DNA from: Ostrinia nubilalis
Lineage: Eukaryota; Arthropoda; Insecta; Lepidoptera; Crambidae
Assembly (NCBI RefSeq): GCF_963855985.1
Contig: NC_087093.1
Span: forward strand, 12,663,001-12,727,000
Direction of reading: 5' to 3'
Length of the DNA stretch: 64,000 nucleotides
Numbering within the stretch: position 1 is the first letter of the stretch; every line of letters begins with the position of its first letter. The notes beneath the pieces were generated by a model that saw only the letters and a list, made by a program, of their open reading frames with translations, was not told the origin of the DNA and searched no databases. The position numbers were made by a program, and so were the translations under genes. Below, piece after piece: positions 34,980-48,500 of this stretch.

Positions 34980-35215
34980 TAGCTTTCCGCCCGCGGCTTC
35001 GCCCGCGTGGAATTTTGTCTGTCACAGAAAAACTTTATCGCGCGCGTCCCTGTTTCAAAAACCGGGATAAAAACTATCCTATGTTCTTTCCCGGGACTCA
35101 AACTATCTCTATGCCAAATTTCATCAAAATCGGTTGCGAGGTTTAAGCGGGAAAGCGTAACAGACAGACAGACAGACAGAGTTACTTTCGCATTTTATAA
35201 TATTAGTTGGGATAT
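34980..35215. repeat. Interspersed Helitron-like repeat
   Basis: Starts CTAGCTTTCCGCCCGCGG, shares CAAACTATCTCTATGCCAAA with 27815-28030, has an AGAC microsatellite, and ends near TTATAATATTAGT. Confidence 0.5.
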
Positions 35216-35219
35216 TAGT

Positions 35220-37990
35220 TGGGATTGGGATGGTTTCTGCAACACTTGCAACCCATGTAAAAGCATAAGTAAGCACATGAGTAAAGATACCTAGCTATAA
35301 GTATTTAAATACCTTACCTTTATGAAAAATAAGTGGTAAAAAGTAGTAATTTGAGAAATAACTAAATAATCAAACTTTTTATCGAACTAGACTTATCCGT
35401 TGCTTCGGGAACAAAATTACCTGAGTGAGACAGACAGAAAGACCATCTCCAATGTCACCAAGAATAAGAACAAAAGTAAGTATTATTAAGAAAGCACCAG
35501 GGCGGCAGAGGGACATGAGGTATGGAAATTGTTCTTCCCTCAGGCGACTTGCTTTCACGGTCCACTGGGCTGATCATAATAAAAACGCTCGCCGTCGCGC
35601 CTTCTCCAAGTTTGACCATAAATTCCGTGGTCGCAGTTACTGTGGTCTAGGAGCCAAGGTCCAATATTCTTGTCACATAAAAGAGAAGAATAATGTTGTT
35701 TTGTTTGAGAAATATAGTATCTTTTAGGCCATAATTTTCGTTTTAGGTAAGCGTCGTTTGGAAGACCGCGAACGAAAAGATGTTATGTAATTTAAAACTA
35801 GATTACATATTAGTTAGAGTTTAGACTATTATCAGTTGTCACAAAATAATAATGTACTTCGCTATTATTGTTACTGGATTAATCGGTGCCCTTTTATGGA
35901 TAAAATAGGGGCGATCATGCCATTAGATTAGGACTTACTATGCTAGGGAATAGGGAGACACGTAACAAAATGTGAAAAAAGAAAAGTAAAAATACTTCTT
36001 CCTTAAATTTTATGGTAAGTTGCACTGATATAAAGCGGCAAAAAATATATATTTTAAAATAATTTGCTTATTTTACTTCGGCTTCGAAAATAATTTCAGT
36101 ACTAAGATGACATAATTATTTCTATCGAAACATGAAAATCATGCTCCTTGGCTCTCTTACTACATTCGCTGGCGGCACTGCAATTCTCGAGGTCTGTCTT
36201 TAATATAATAATAAATATAGTCCACCAGTTTTTTGCAAGTTTTCTTTGTTTTCCCCTGGGGTGAGCGCGGACCATTAAAAAGGTTAGGGAGCGTGTTTTA
36301 TGCGATTTTAAGTGTGTAACGGCTCTAATGTCCGTTTTATACCGGTTTAAATTATGGTGGATAGTTAGCTAAAATAAGGACAAGATATTTTATGACTGTC
36401 ACTAATCATTATCTAATGATTACTTGAATAGAATCAAACTTCTAACGGCAGTAAGTATTTTATTACTTAATTAATAATTCAATTATTTGTAATTAATACT
36501 AACACAGTCATGGTAATAATCGTTCCTGTAATCCAATCCAATTTTATAATCTTTGAGAAACTTGAACTAAAAAAAAAACAACTGCATTACCTCTCATTAA
36601 ATGAATTATAAATATTAAAACTATCTTACTATTTTCACACATTACTTGGAATCTAAAAAAATGCAGGTAAATTGAAATTATTGCAAAATAAAATCATGAT
36701 AAATAGGTACTAGGACGTAGTTACCTTAAAGCCCAAAAGACTGCAAGCATCGCATCGCATACACAATATTTTCTTGATATTAATTTTTCTTGCGGTATTT
36801 TTTAACATTTGCACAACACATTCACATTGCACATTCACTCACTCTACTATTTCGAACTTCTACACACCAAATCGACCTGCTAACTCCATCTATTGTCATT
36901 TATTTGAACGAATTATTACTATAAATTAGTAACCCAACCTTTATACTCGCCTGGTACTTCACAGTGGCATCTAGCGGTGAGTAGCAAAACCATACAGTTT
37001 AATGACACTATGAGGCCCCGCCTCCCTCCCACCCAGTGACCGCTTTGTCGTAGTAACTGCGAATCCTCTTTGATTTTATGTGCGCCTAGTACTTTGCGAG
37101 CAATGACTGCTACGTTCGACATGACACATGACACGAAACTGATTGACAGTGCCATTCGATTATCTACGTTCTTTCAGGGCAGAAGAGTATTTTGTAAGTT
37201 TTGAAGTTACGGGATTGTGTACCTATTGGGTTTTGGAGTTAATGGCAATATTCTGAGCAAAATTTGCTATCATCGTTTGTTGCCCTCAATAGTAATAAAT
37301 TAAATTATTTTGTCACTGTGAAAAAAAATTAATGAATCAATGACTTCTATTAATAATTTGGAATTATGTTTGTATGTATAATTATTAATTTTAAGGTTTA
37401 TTTTTTAGATTTAATTAAGTATTTTTAGCGGAAAAAATCTTTATACAAATCGTAGCAACTGCGTAGATACTTTAGCGCCATCTGGTTAAAATTCTAAGAA
37501 CTGAATTTAAGTTTTTGGGTTCATAGACAAAATTGATTTCGCGATAACTTAAGTAACAAGAAATTAAATTATGATATAAAATCATAATTAATTATTATTT
37601 TTATGAGTATCATTTTTGATAAATATAATTTTGAAGAAAATCATTTCAAACATTCATTTCTGAATGTATGGTTGGCAATTTTATTGCTACCTACCCCCTT
37701 TTATTAATATTATTTTATAAAGTACCTTGCAAACGGTCATTATTTTGTAAAATTATTCGTTAGTACTGCCAGTCGTCAGCAGTATTCTTTTGCTCAAATC
37801 TAATCAACAATACTTTACTTGCTTCTCTTCGCGGTCGCTTTAAAACTTATCTACTTACCTGCAAAGCTTTTTCTCTCTACGCTGCACTATACAAAATAGA
37901 ATTTCGATTTCCAAGAAATATTACGGTGACAACAGAAGACAAGAATAAAGTCGACCCCACAGTCCCTGCAGTAAGTAACCTATCTGGGTG
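35220..37990. other. Gene-free stretch upstream of the 38-kb ORF
   Basis: No coding region supported. The last few hundred bases before 38003 probably contain the promoter of the ORF that follows; no specific element was identified. Confidence 0.35.
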
Positions 37991-38002
37991 AAATTCAATA
38001 AA

Positions 38003-38665
38003 ATGAGCAAACAACATACTGTGTGTCATTGCTGTGGGGATATCGTGCCATGCCACGCTAACCGCGTCAACCGCTGTGAATGTGCGACCGTTGCTGTCCG
38101 CACGAGCAGTCGAGCCACGCAAACTGGCCCTATGTCTGACGACGTGAGAGAACAGGAAGAGGAGAGACAAGCCTTAGCCCATATCATTCGGTACCTTGGG
38201 CTGAGAACTGATGCTGCTACCCTTAACGTGGACGCGGCCAGAAGGATTGTATCAAATCATAACTTCTGGGAGGTAGAACGGCAGCGCCAGCAATATGCTG
38301 AGAATATGGCTGAGAGGCGTCAACAGGTCGTATTACAGGCACAGCAGCACCGATTTCATTTTCGTCGCTTCCATATGCCTGGTTGGGGCCCAGGAATCGC
38401 GTTACCAGAGTGGCCTTTAGAATTTGGGCCACCACGGAGATTGTACGAAAGAATGCCATACCCACAACAGGATTTGGCCGAAGAGGAACCGCCAGAACAA
38501 GAACCACCACGACCACAGCCACGGCTATTAGCCAGGCCAGCCGTGCCATATCTTGTAAGGAGAATGGTTCCTGGCAACCCCTCGTTCTCTGACGAAGAAC
38601 GGGAGTTCATCACTGAGATGCTTCGAAGAGTCCCTGACCCGGATGATTCAGAAGACAGCAGCTAA
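38003..38665 (+). CDS. Uncharacterised single-exon protein, Cys cluster plus Pro/Glu-rich
   Basis: A 220-aa frame from ATG (MSKQHTVCHCCGDI) to TAA. An in-frame stop at 37976-37978 and this first Met fix the start; a longer reading would need a GTG. Residues 8-27 hold six cysteines and two histidines (CHCCGDIVPCH, then CEC), which could bind zinc. Residues about 55-120 are rich in Arg, Gln and Glu and probably helical (WEVERQRQQYAENMAERRQQ). Residues 150-180 are a Pro/Glu/Arg tract. The end is acidic (FSDEEREFITEML, DPDDSEDSS). Base composition is clearly more GC-rich than the flanks, which supports real coding. No family recognised, no membrane segment or signal. An AATAAA at 38892 could end the transcript. 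It lies tail to tail with the cadherin gene. It could also be a domesticated transposon or viral fragment. Confidence 0.55.
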   Translation: MSKQHTVCHCCGDIVPCHANRVNRCECATVAVRTSSRATQTGPMSDDVREQEEERQALAHIIRYLGLRTDAATLNVDAARRIVSNHNFWEVERQRQQYAENMAERRQQVVLQAQQHRFHFRRFHMPGWGPGIALPEWPLEFGPPRRLYERMPYPQQDLAEEEPPEQEPPRPQPRLLARPAVPYLVRRMVPGNPSFSDEEREFITEMLRRVPDPDDSEDSS

Positions 38666-39547
38666 ATTAACCTGGTACTTCTTTTATCCCATATAAAGTG
38701 CTGTAAGGATTTTATTATAATCTAAATGACCAACAATATCATTTGTTGTTGAACAAGTTACGCACACAACGTAACAGCATGTTTATTTTATTTAAATTAA
38801 ATTTATTAATCATTGATTCTATTATTATTATAAAATGTGCATTAATTATGGGAATTTGACTTTCTTATTTTAGAATTACTTAATTATAATTAATAAAATG
38901 ACATTGATATGGTACAATATTATAAGTACATTTTACAACGACTGAAATTGTTTCATTTCATATTATTAGGTTCCTAGAAAAAGTATAATTGACATTCCTT
39001 AAATAAGTAAACTAATATATAGACCTAAATTGAATGCGACTGAAAAATTGTAGTTAATGGTTAATTGACAGTCTGTAATAGGCAATCTAATAATTCATGG
39101 ATGGGATTTTGTAAATAAATGAAAACGCCATTTAATATGTATATAATTATAACTTTATATTTTATAACAAATATATAGCATACTGCTTCACTATACTTCA
39201 AAGTGGGACAAGAAAAATATGTACAACACTTTTCTTATTAAAGCTAAATTAAATAATATCATTTGCATAAACTAAAATTAAACTTGTGACATATTTACAG
39301 GTGACACTACTTAAGTCTAAATTAATAATACCAGTCATCAAATAAAGGCAGTTGATTTTTACATAGTATACTCATTTTAGGTAATCAACACCCACTAAAT
39401 AAAATTAAAGTAAATTATGTACATAATATACGATATTCAATACTAAATGTTTCATTGGACGGAATACTTAAGTCTCACGAATGATAAAATTAACAAAATA
39501 CGCAACAATATTAAGGCACTCATTTAAAAATGTTTTGATAATTATAA
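38666..39547. other. Convergent 3' UTR region
   Basis: AT-rich spacer between two convergent stop codons. AATAAA on the plus strand at 38892 suits the 38-kb ORF. Several TTTATT (AATAAA on the minus strand) near 38709-38810 could serve the cadherin. No gene seen. Confidence 0.4.
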
Positions 39548-42500
39548 TTAGTATGACGTCGAGCTACTGTCTGGTCTAAGTTGTTTAGTTTGAACATCAT
39601 CATAGGCAATTGTAAACACACTCTTCTTTTCTGTTATTGGTACCCTCTTAATGTTACCGGTCTGCTGTACAAGAGTATTCATAGCTATTCCAGAGTCATT
39701 ATCATCTATGTTGGTCGTTAATGTTCTATGACTAACATCTGCCACACTATCGCCACCGATATTTATTTTAGAAACGTGCACTTCTGTTCCGTTTTTTCTA
39801 TCCTCTTCGTAACTCGTGGATATTGATATGCTGTGAGTCAGAGCGCTCTCAGAAATCTCCTGTGATTGATCCTTGCTTTTTACATCGTCCTGATTCACGT
39901 ATATTGGTTGCTGTTCTATAGACTGCCTCCTTGGTAAGATAGGTAAGTTCGGTTGACCACCCAAGTATTTAGGAATGTGTGTTGGCTGAATATAACAAAG
40001 CGGATTTTGGTTTTCATAATTGTGTTCATACCTATGCTCAGAATGCTGAAGCAATGGGTGCACGTCAGGCAAAGGTCCCTCAGGCACTGGAGTTACTTTT
40101 TCTTCTTTTAACAATCGTGGGTGAATAAATTCACTTTCTTTTGTTTTGAAGTTTTTTTTTACCTCTAAATTGTCACTTTGATCTTTGCTTATAATTTTAC
40201 CGTATCGTCCCGTTTTATCTTCTTTTGCATCCTTATCTTGGTCATTTTTGGTTTTTGAAGGCCTTTTAGGTTTCGAAGGCACGACTTTCTCTGGAGCTGT
40301 TGGTTTTGAACTGCCTTTTTTGCCATACCATTGCATGTATCGTGGTAAACTTTTCTGAGCTTTACCATTTTCTCCAGATTTTACAGATTCACTGACTGGA
40401 TCGGTTCTTTTGGCGCTGGAATCTGTATTGCTAGCACTTTCTTTCTTAGACGCCTCTTCCAGCTCAGGGGTTTTGATGTTTCTAGGAATTTCAGCAAGTT
40501 CGCGAGCCTCTGTTGAAGAACCTTGCCTGGAAAATACTAAATTACGGTTGTCATGTACAGACGCTGAACTACTTCTGCTCTTGACCTCCTTGCTGCTTTC
40601 ATGTTCAAGAGCAAGAGGTTCTTCTATAGGGGCCTGTCTTTGTAAACGCTTTCGTTCGCGAGAGTCTGATTCGACTTTTTCTTCTAATGAATCAGAAATT
40701 TCCATTAATATTTCTCTTTTTAATCTGGATTTTTTCTCACCGTCAGCCATCTTAATTTGGGTAGAGCATACGGTTTCATTTTTTGATGTTGTTACTACGC
40801 TTTTTGTTCGATCCCCATAATTTCTAACACGTTCTTCTCTTTCGTTAGTTTTACTAATTTTCACATGTTTTTCGCTTTCCAGTGACGGCGAAACTTCACT
40901 TTCTTCGATGATTGGTGTTTTGATTTTTCTTTTCAAGTCGTACACTCTAATACTTCTTCTCGGATCTTTGTATTTTATTTTCTTTTTAGGTTTTTTCTTC
41001 TTAACCCAAGCTACTTTCCTATTTTCGTCATCGACGATTTGCGATTCTTCATCTTCACTATAGGAGTCATTATCACTTCTTGCTTTTCTTCTAGTAGGTT
41101 TTAAAAGCTGAGGTTCTGTTTGTGTTCCTATATGACACTCTGTTTGTGTAGCAATAACAGAATGACCAGGTAAGCTCTGAGTTTCTAATTTACTCTCAAC
41201 TTGAGAGGCAGTTTCCTGATTTTGCAATAGCCTTTCTCGTTCTATTAAAATTTGATGCAAAAGTTCATTTTGTTTTCTGAGAGAGGATTCTAAGAGTTCT
41301 TGGTGAATAGTTGATTTGTTTTGCATTTCTAGTAATGCTGATTGTAAATAATCATTTTTCATTGGTACAACTCCAGGAACTTCAGGAACTACATTTGAAT
41401 AATCGTGAAATTGATTGTGCGTTTCACTTCCAGCCTGAGACCTTTGACCGAAGCCTTTACCTTCTCTTCCGGTTGACATATTGTCCAAATCTGTCACTTT
41501 GTTATTTACACTCATTCTTTCTCTAATATTTTTGGCTTCTTCTCCTTGCTCTCTAATGAATCTTTCCATTAGTAAATCTTTTCCGCTATCAACTACAACA
41601 TACTGAGTATGTGGAATGAGTGTTACAGGTCTCTGTTGTTGTACAGGTAGATTTACATAACGCTCTTCTTCATTTTTACCCCTCGTCACAAGTCGTAAGA
41701 TTTCTGTATTGCCTTCTTTAATAAAGTATTGATCCCTACCAAGGGAAGACGGAGCACGTTGTTTTTCTTGGAAATCTCGTTTCTTGTTATCAGCCTTATC
41801 ATTTAAGTTTTTGTCATCAGACTTGACGAAGATGCCAACATCTGAGCCGCGGTCTATTTCATGCCTGCGAATCGAATCATTGTCCTGTTCTCTTCGTTGA
41901 TAATGCAAAGTGGCGATCCTGTCGTAGCCGTTTTCTAAATCTTCTATGTATTCTTTATGCTTGTTGGCAAATGCTTCTTGAAGTTGCATTTCCTTTGTGT
42001 AGATGATGTTTGGACCATCCCTGAAAATTAAAATGTTTACATTTTAGCGACATCTAACTCTGGAATTTGATCAAGTAAGTATTTAGTACTATTTTGGTAC
42101 TGAAAATACGATTAACATTTAAATGATCATAATGTGTTCATTATTGTATTATAATTATTGATTCTAGTCTTGTTGAGTTGATAATCCAGGTACTAATAAG
42201 TTTATCAAGATTAGTCCATATTTACCTAGTACGAAAGGATTGCCGAGCATCATTGTTAGATTTATAGTCATTATCAGCGGCTGCATGTACAAACTCCTGG
42301 TGAATATCCCCAGGGGTCGAAGCAGGCTTGGACCTATAGTTCCTCTTGTTGAATTTCCACTGCGTTGGCTTCGTCCTCAAGTCTGCCTGCTCAGCACTCC
42401 ACGCTTCCCTTCTCCTCCACTCATTCGCTTGTACTGACTTATTTTCTATATTTTGCGTCGACTTGTTTTCTCTCCCAAGTCCCTTGTCGTGAACCACTAA

Positions 42501-45500
42501 ACGCACGTCGTCCTCTGTGGAGTTGACACGTATCACTCTTTTCCTAGAATTTATTAATGGATGTCTATGTACCTAGCTGTTCTGTTATAACTTAAACATG
42601 TACATATTTACATATGAAAATTAAGTATTATTAGTTATGTGATGAAGAAGCGCAATTGGGTGGTAACTGAATGGTGTGGTTGTGTGATTTTTAGGGACAA
42701 CAACATAGGTTTTGGAGGATGTAAAGTAAAATACATAAATTATTACCTATAATGTGGTAAAGCTGATGTAAATCATGCACTGGTTAGTTAGTGCACATTG
42801 GTCTGTTAATGATAGAAAAGACAAAATTAGAAGATGAAATTGCATAGACAAAAATGGGTGTTATTATGACCAGTTATGAATTTTAGCTAGAAAAACTGAA
42901 TAAAGGGGACGCAAGAAATTATAATTCTGTCTAAAACACGAATAGATTTTCCAATTTTAGATTTTAGACTATGCAATTGTTAAATTTCTAAATTGTTTTG
43001 TAAATCTATTCGTATTTTTGACGTGTATTTTTAATTAGAAGTTGCGATATTTACCTTGGGGGCATGTATAGTGGACATCCTTCGCATATACAACAGCATA
43101 TTAGTAGTAGCAACACAAGAGCTACTATTATGGCTAAAAGTATCAACAGCCAGAACAATAGACGACTTTCAGCTTTGTACAGATTCTGAAAGGAAATTAC
43201 AAAACATAAAATATTTTGTTTCCATTACTTGTTGTTATCATAAAGTAGTACGCAAAGTATAAAACTTACTGAGTCGCTATTGTCCACCGTCGAAGCGTGG
43301 TCCCCTTGACCCTTTCCTCCATTGGTACCAGCATTACCAGTAACAGTATTGCCAGAACCATTTATTCCAGAACCAGCATTGCCAGAACCTGCATTACCAG
43401 AACCAGTGTTACCAGAAGTACCAGAACCGGTGTTGCCGATACCAGCGTTGGATCCTGTATTTGTTACAGGATTGATGACAGTGTTCGTACCACTGCCATT
43501 AGTGTAAATGGTAATATTTTTGGCAAGCTGATCTTGAAGCTTCGCCACATTGATTGCTGTGTTCCCTGTCATGCGGACTATAGCTATTACTTCACTCCTG
43601 AAATTAAAAAGATTAGGTTTTACACTGAAAATAACTTAAGAAAAAAGAAAAAAGGCATGGTCAAAGCAGAAGCCTGTCGGCTCAATTTTGCGTTACTTAC
43701 TTTTCTTGACTAGACTCCTGCCCGCTCAAATCTGTACCACCGTTTCCTTTATATGGCTTTATTTCGATTATATTTACTTTCCCTCCCGAAAGTGTGCTTA
43801 GCACTTCTTCTAACTTTTGCCTATCAGGATTAGCACCAGGCACTATGAAGGACATCGTCCTTGTTTTGCTCTCTGGTGGGTATATCTTCACAGTTGTGGT
43901 AGAAGATAACATGGGATCTCCCAAATCGTACGCTCTGACTACAAGAACAACAACTTCGCTGTCTTGGTCAATATCTTGGCGTTTTTGCCTGTGAACGTTT
44001 TGTTTCTTCGTTCTTTTGAGGACTTCTAGAAGATACAGCTCACCTGCAAATAGGGATAATTTTCGTGAATTTATAGATGCATATTTACGAACTGGGTAAT
44101 TTTAATAGTGTGATTTCTTAGTATAGCTCACCTGTTTCTTCATTTATGGCGAACTTGCCTTGCTCATTGCCTTGTATAATTTCATATCTGACTACATTAT
44201 TTGGTGGCTCAGCGTCTTTATCAACTGCCTTTACAAACGCTGCCGAAGTGAAATTGTTCAAGCTTGGCGACAGCACAAACTCGTACAACGACCTCTCAAA
44301 CTCTGGTGGGTTGTCATTTACATCTAATAACTTAATAATTAATGGCACTGTTACTCTTAAACCTACTCCGTCGTTATCTCTAGCCTCTACTAAAAAATGC
44401 AAGTCTGGCATTGCTTCACGGTCGAAGCCGTGGTTGTTCGTTGCTACAGTAATGACCCCTGATATGGGGTCTAAGTGTAGCGATGTGTTTAGGTATCCTA
44501 GTATGGCAGTGTATTGGATTTTCCCAAAAGCACCAGTGTCCACGTCATCAGCTTGGACTTGTACGACCCTAGTGCCGGCTGTCACATTCTCTGGTAGCTC
44601 GACGTCATAGGACAAGGCCAGGAAGACGGGCGGGTTGTCGTTGACGTCATTTAGGTAGACCGTGACGTTGGCTGTCGCAGACAAATTCGTTGCTGGACCA
44701 AGTTCTTGCGCCAGAATCTGGAAATGCAAAGAATAAAAGGATCAATAAAAAGTACCACTTTCAAAATAATCGTTGAACTTTTATGAAATCTGGAAGCTTC
44801 ATTCCGACGGTCTATCGATTGACAACAATACTTTAGACGGCATAAGAGCCTAAAAGTTAGCCATGTTCTCAAAAACACTTTTTATCAAAGGAAACTGGGA
44901 CAAAGGGGGAGAAAAATACTGTAAGTAGTTATGGTACTCTGCGCACGAGTTAAATGCGCAAAAATGCGAATGTCAGAAGCAAAATCTACATATATAGGTC
45001 CATCAAAATAATCAAATGCATTTATGCAACCAACCAATTAGTGACAATAACTATAATAAACCCACCTGAAATACAACAGACTTCCGCGCCTCGAAGTCCA
45101 GCATCGTATTGTCCCGGACTTTAATAATGAACTGCGCGTGTCTCTCCGCCACCGTGGGAGAAATCTCGAAGGTTCCATTGTTCCCCACCAGGGTAAGAGA
45201 GAAGACGCCGTTCTTCCCCGCATCGTTGTCGTTCACTTGGGGGATGTATGGGTCGATGAAGGTGAGCGCAGTGCCTTGGGGAGCGTTCTCGTCCAAGTAT
45301 GTGATGTAACTGGAAACAGGAGAAAAGGGACCGTCAATTTCATACGCAACATTCGTTGCATTAAATTAAAAATCTCACAAATATTTCTGTGCCTGCTTAT
45401 TTGGCATTAATACTTAGTAAAAAATAACGACCTTTTTCACAACAAAATTAACTGTAACACACAAAACTTTTTGCCCCTACACACTCATCAAACTAAGTAA

Positions 45501-48500
45501 TTTAAGAAAGTAGCAACGCAAATTCGTAGCTACATCTAGCTCTAGGCTGATTGATGAACCTTTGGTACCTAGCCAAAGGTTATTGTAAAATCAAAACTTC
45601 TCAATGTTACGTAGCTTTGTGTATTTTTTCCGTTTAGTCCAAATGTTAACTAGCAGACAAAGCCTTATAGCATTAAGTTCGCACGCACATGTGCCAATTT
45701 ACTTAGTATTAAAGAATACTTGACTTACAATTGGTTCTCAAAGTACGGCGGCGAGTTCTCTCTCTCAGGCAGTATGAATGCCAGCTGGACTGTGGAAGAC
45801 ATGGCCTCGGGCTCCTCTCGGGACAGGCGGACCTCCTCAGCGACTACAGTCAGGAGGATGGGGGCTCCAGCGTGGGATATTGCTGCTATCTCTTCAATAG
45901 GTCGCTCGAGAGTCACTTCACCTGGAAGAGAAATAAGAAATATGTTTAAAATAATACTAAAAACAGACCTTATGCACTTTATAAATAATTTACTTTAATT
46001 AAGTGTTTGGCCTTATAATTGTCTGGTAGACAAGGTCAATAATCAACTAACTTCTAGACTAGAGGAAAAAATTTTACTAAGAAAAATTTCTTCCCGTCTT
46101 ACTAAATGAACGTCTTGCCGATATTTATTTACCAAAAAAAAAAACACTTAAAATAGCTTCATCAACTCAACAGTCAACAATCCTATTGGTAGGAAAGTTA
46201 AAACAAATGAAAAAATAATGTCGACTGGAAGTAAACGTTTTTGTTCTTAAAATTAAAATAAAAAAGGTTTTACAGCCAGTCTAATAAATTTCGCTTTTCA
46301 AATGTTTCCATTATTTTTTTAATTTCCTTTGTTTGCGCCATCTGTGAAAAACACATTAAAACTCTTAGACCTTGAAAAACATTTTCCTTGTTTATCTGCT
46401 TTAGCGCCATCTTTGACATAAGCATAAAAACTCTTAAACATTAGAAACATTTTTCGATAAATGCTTGTTTTAGCGCCATCTATGCATTTAGCGTGATAAA
46501 CACTTACGTTCCGAGTTTGACATATTTTTTGGTGGGAAACGAAAGAAATGATTCTCTCAATTCCCGATAGATGGCAATTTATTGCTAGATTGAATAAAAA
46601 TAAACAATATTATTATGACTACAATAATCATAATAAACTTTTGTTTATCTCGGTACAAAATTTCTTTCTTACAAAAAAATATAGTGCCTTCTCATATAAA
46701 AATGACAACAGTCGATTTTGATGAATTAACAAAAGTTACAAAACATTATTGTGTGACTCTTTTTTCTCTAGTATTGCTTATTTAAATTATACCACTACAT
46801 AATTTATAAATTCTTTAAACGTTTTTTTTTATTTCGCCCACAAAAATGTTTAGACGAAGTGCGTCCTAATTACCATACAAAAGTGCTCTCTTTATGATTC
46901 TGTCGTGATGACAAGGCGCAAATTAGTTGCTCATTAATTTATAATGAGCACCGTGTTTGTATTAATTATCTTCAAAGGTTCATTAGAACGAATAGAGCAC
47001 GCTACACTTTGATTCTGGGCCTTTGTTAGTTTGCTTAAAGGCAAATATTGCTATAATTATATATTTTAGTACTAATATGTGGCATTCTGATCCACATAAT
47101 AATTATTATTATGGTATGGTAGCAATCCCGTAAATAATAATAATAAAGTTAGTGACCGTGAAAGTTTAAAACCTCATAATATTAGTTAAAATAATAATAA
47201 GAAGTCTCTTTATGATACAGCAAAATCCCGTGAGTCCCAGACCTTCGTAATTTTTTAAAAGTTTGTCAGCGCACACTCAACGTCCCAACACAGGGAAGAA
47301 CGATGGACCATCATGAAGTTTGGGTTATAATGGCTTAGAAAGCTATACACTTTTAGCTTTTAAAAACAATGAAGGTCTGGGGTTCACCAGCTATTATTAG
47401 TCCATAAAATCAATAAGTAGGTAAAGTTATGCAGACCGTCAGTCTCACAGACGGTTTTCAGTTCATATTCCTACTTAATTACTTCTTCAGTTATTGCCCT
47501 TGCTTGGTCTATCATAGTACCTAAATCTGTACGTTGCTGAATAGTACTTACTTTCACACAAAAATAAGTTAATTATAAATCTTAACACAATGCTTTAACC
47601 ATACGAACCGTTTAAAATACACCCACAAAATCGATCCCCCTCGAAATAGGATTAAACTTTCGCGAAATAATTAAGAATCTACATCTATAGGTATCCAATT
47701 TACATACGCGTTCCATTCTCACAGAATTCCCATACTTCCATAACCAATATCAGAAGTCCCCAACTTCGGCATTCAAACTCGGTATTCAAGTTCCATAGGT
47801 GGTCTGATTAATACGGTAAATTCACAAGTGCTCTAATATCGTCAACTTTTAACGGTGCTCCGGCCTCGTATAGTTCCCGAGCTGATAATGTTGGAACCCA
47901 AGTATTGTCAGCCCAGCATTCAAGGGAAGTAACCCTAATAGGGCTGCCAGGTCTTACCTAAAATCGAGCTGGATCAGTCTAATCAGAAAGCTGGATTTGG
48001 CAGGCAATGCTGAACATTTGGATGAATTGATACAGTTTCCAAAGATAAAAAGATCAAAAGTAACTCCAAGAGGTTCGTGTAAATATACACGCGGTGCGTC
48101 TCTTCGCTGGAACTCAGCTTGACGCTCACGTGTCTAGATCTCCTATAGGATATTTGTAAAGTTTCAGCCGGCTGAATGTCAGTAAAACCTACTCTGGCAA
48201 GACTCTAGTCTGATTTAGGAATGGCGTCCAAAAAGTCTAAACTATCTGGGTTTGTTTGGACCCTGTCAACCCTACCTTTATGAAACAAGGCCGCCCATAA
48301 ACAATAGACGCACAGCGACCGGTATGGTCTAATGAGCCATTATACAAACTTCTATTAGGCATTGAAACCGCAAATCGGGAAACGTCCGAATCAAGTTTAA
48401 ATGGTGATGTTAATTGTTTCGCAAATGACGAAAGTTGTAAACTAGGAATATAACGATCTGATACTGTTAGCGGAGTCACGCAAGGGTATAATATGGTGCC

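Noticed and set aside
36919..37155. 78-aa minus-strand frame upstream of the 38-kb ORF
   Set aside because: No motif, no composition shift, no splice partner found.
40410..40820. 136-aa plus-strand open frame
   Set aside because: Antisense shadow of the long cadherin terminal exon.
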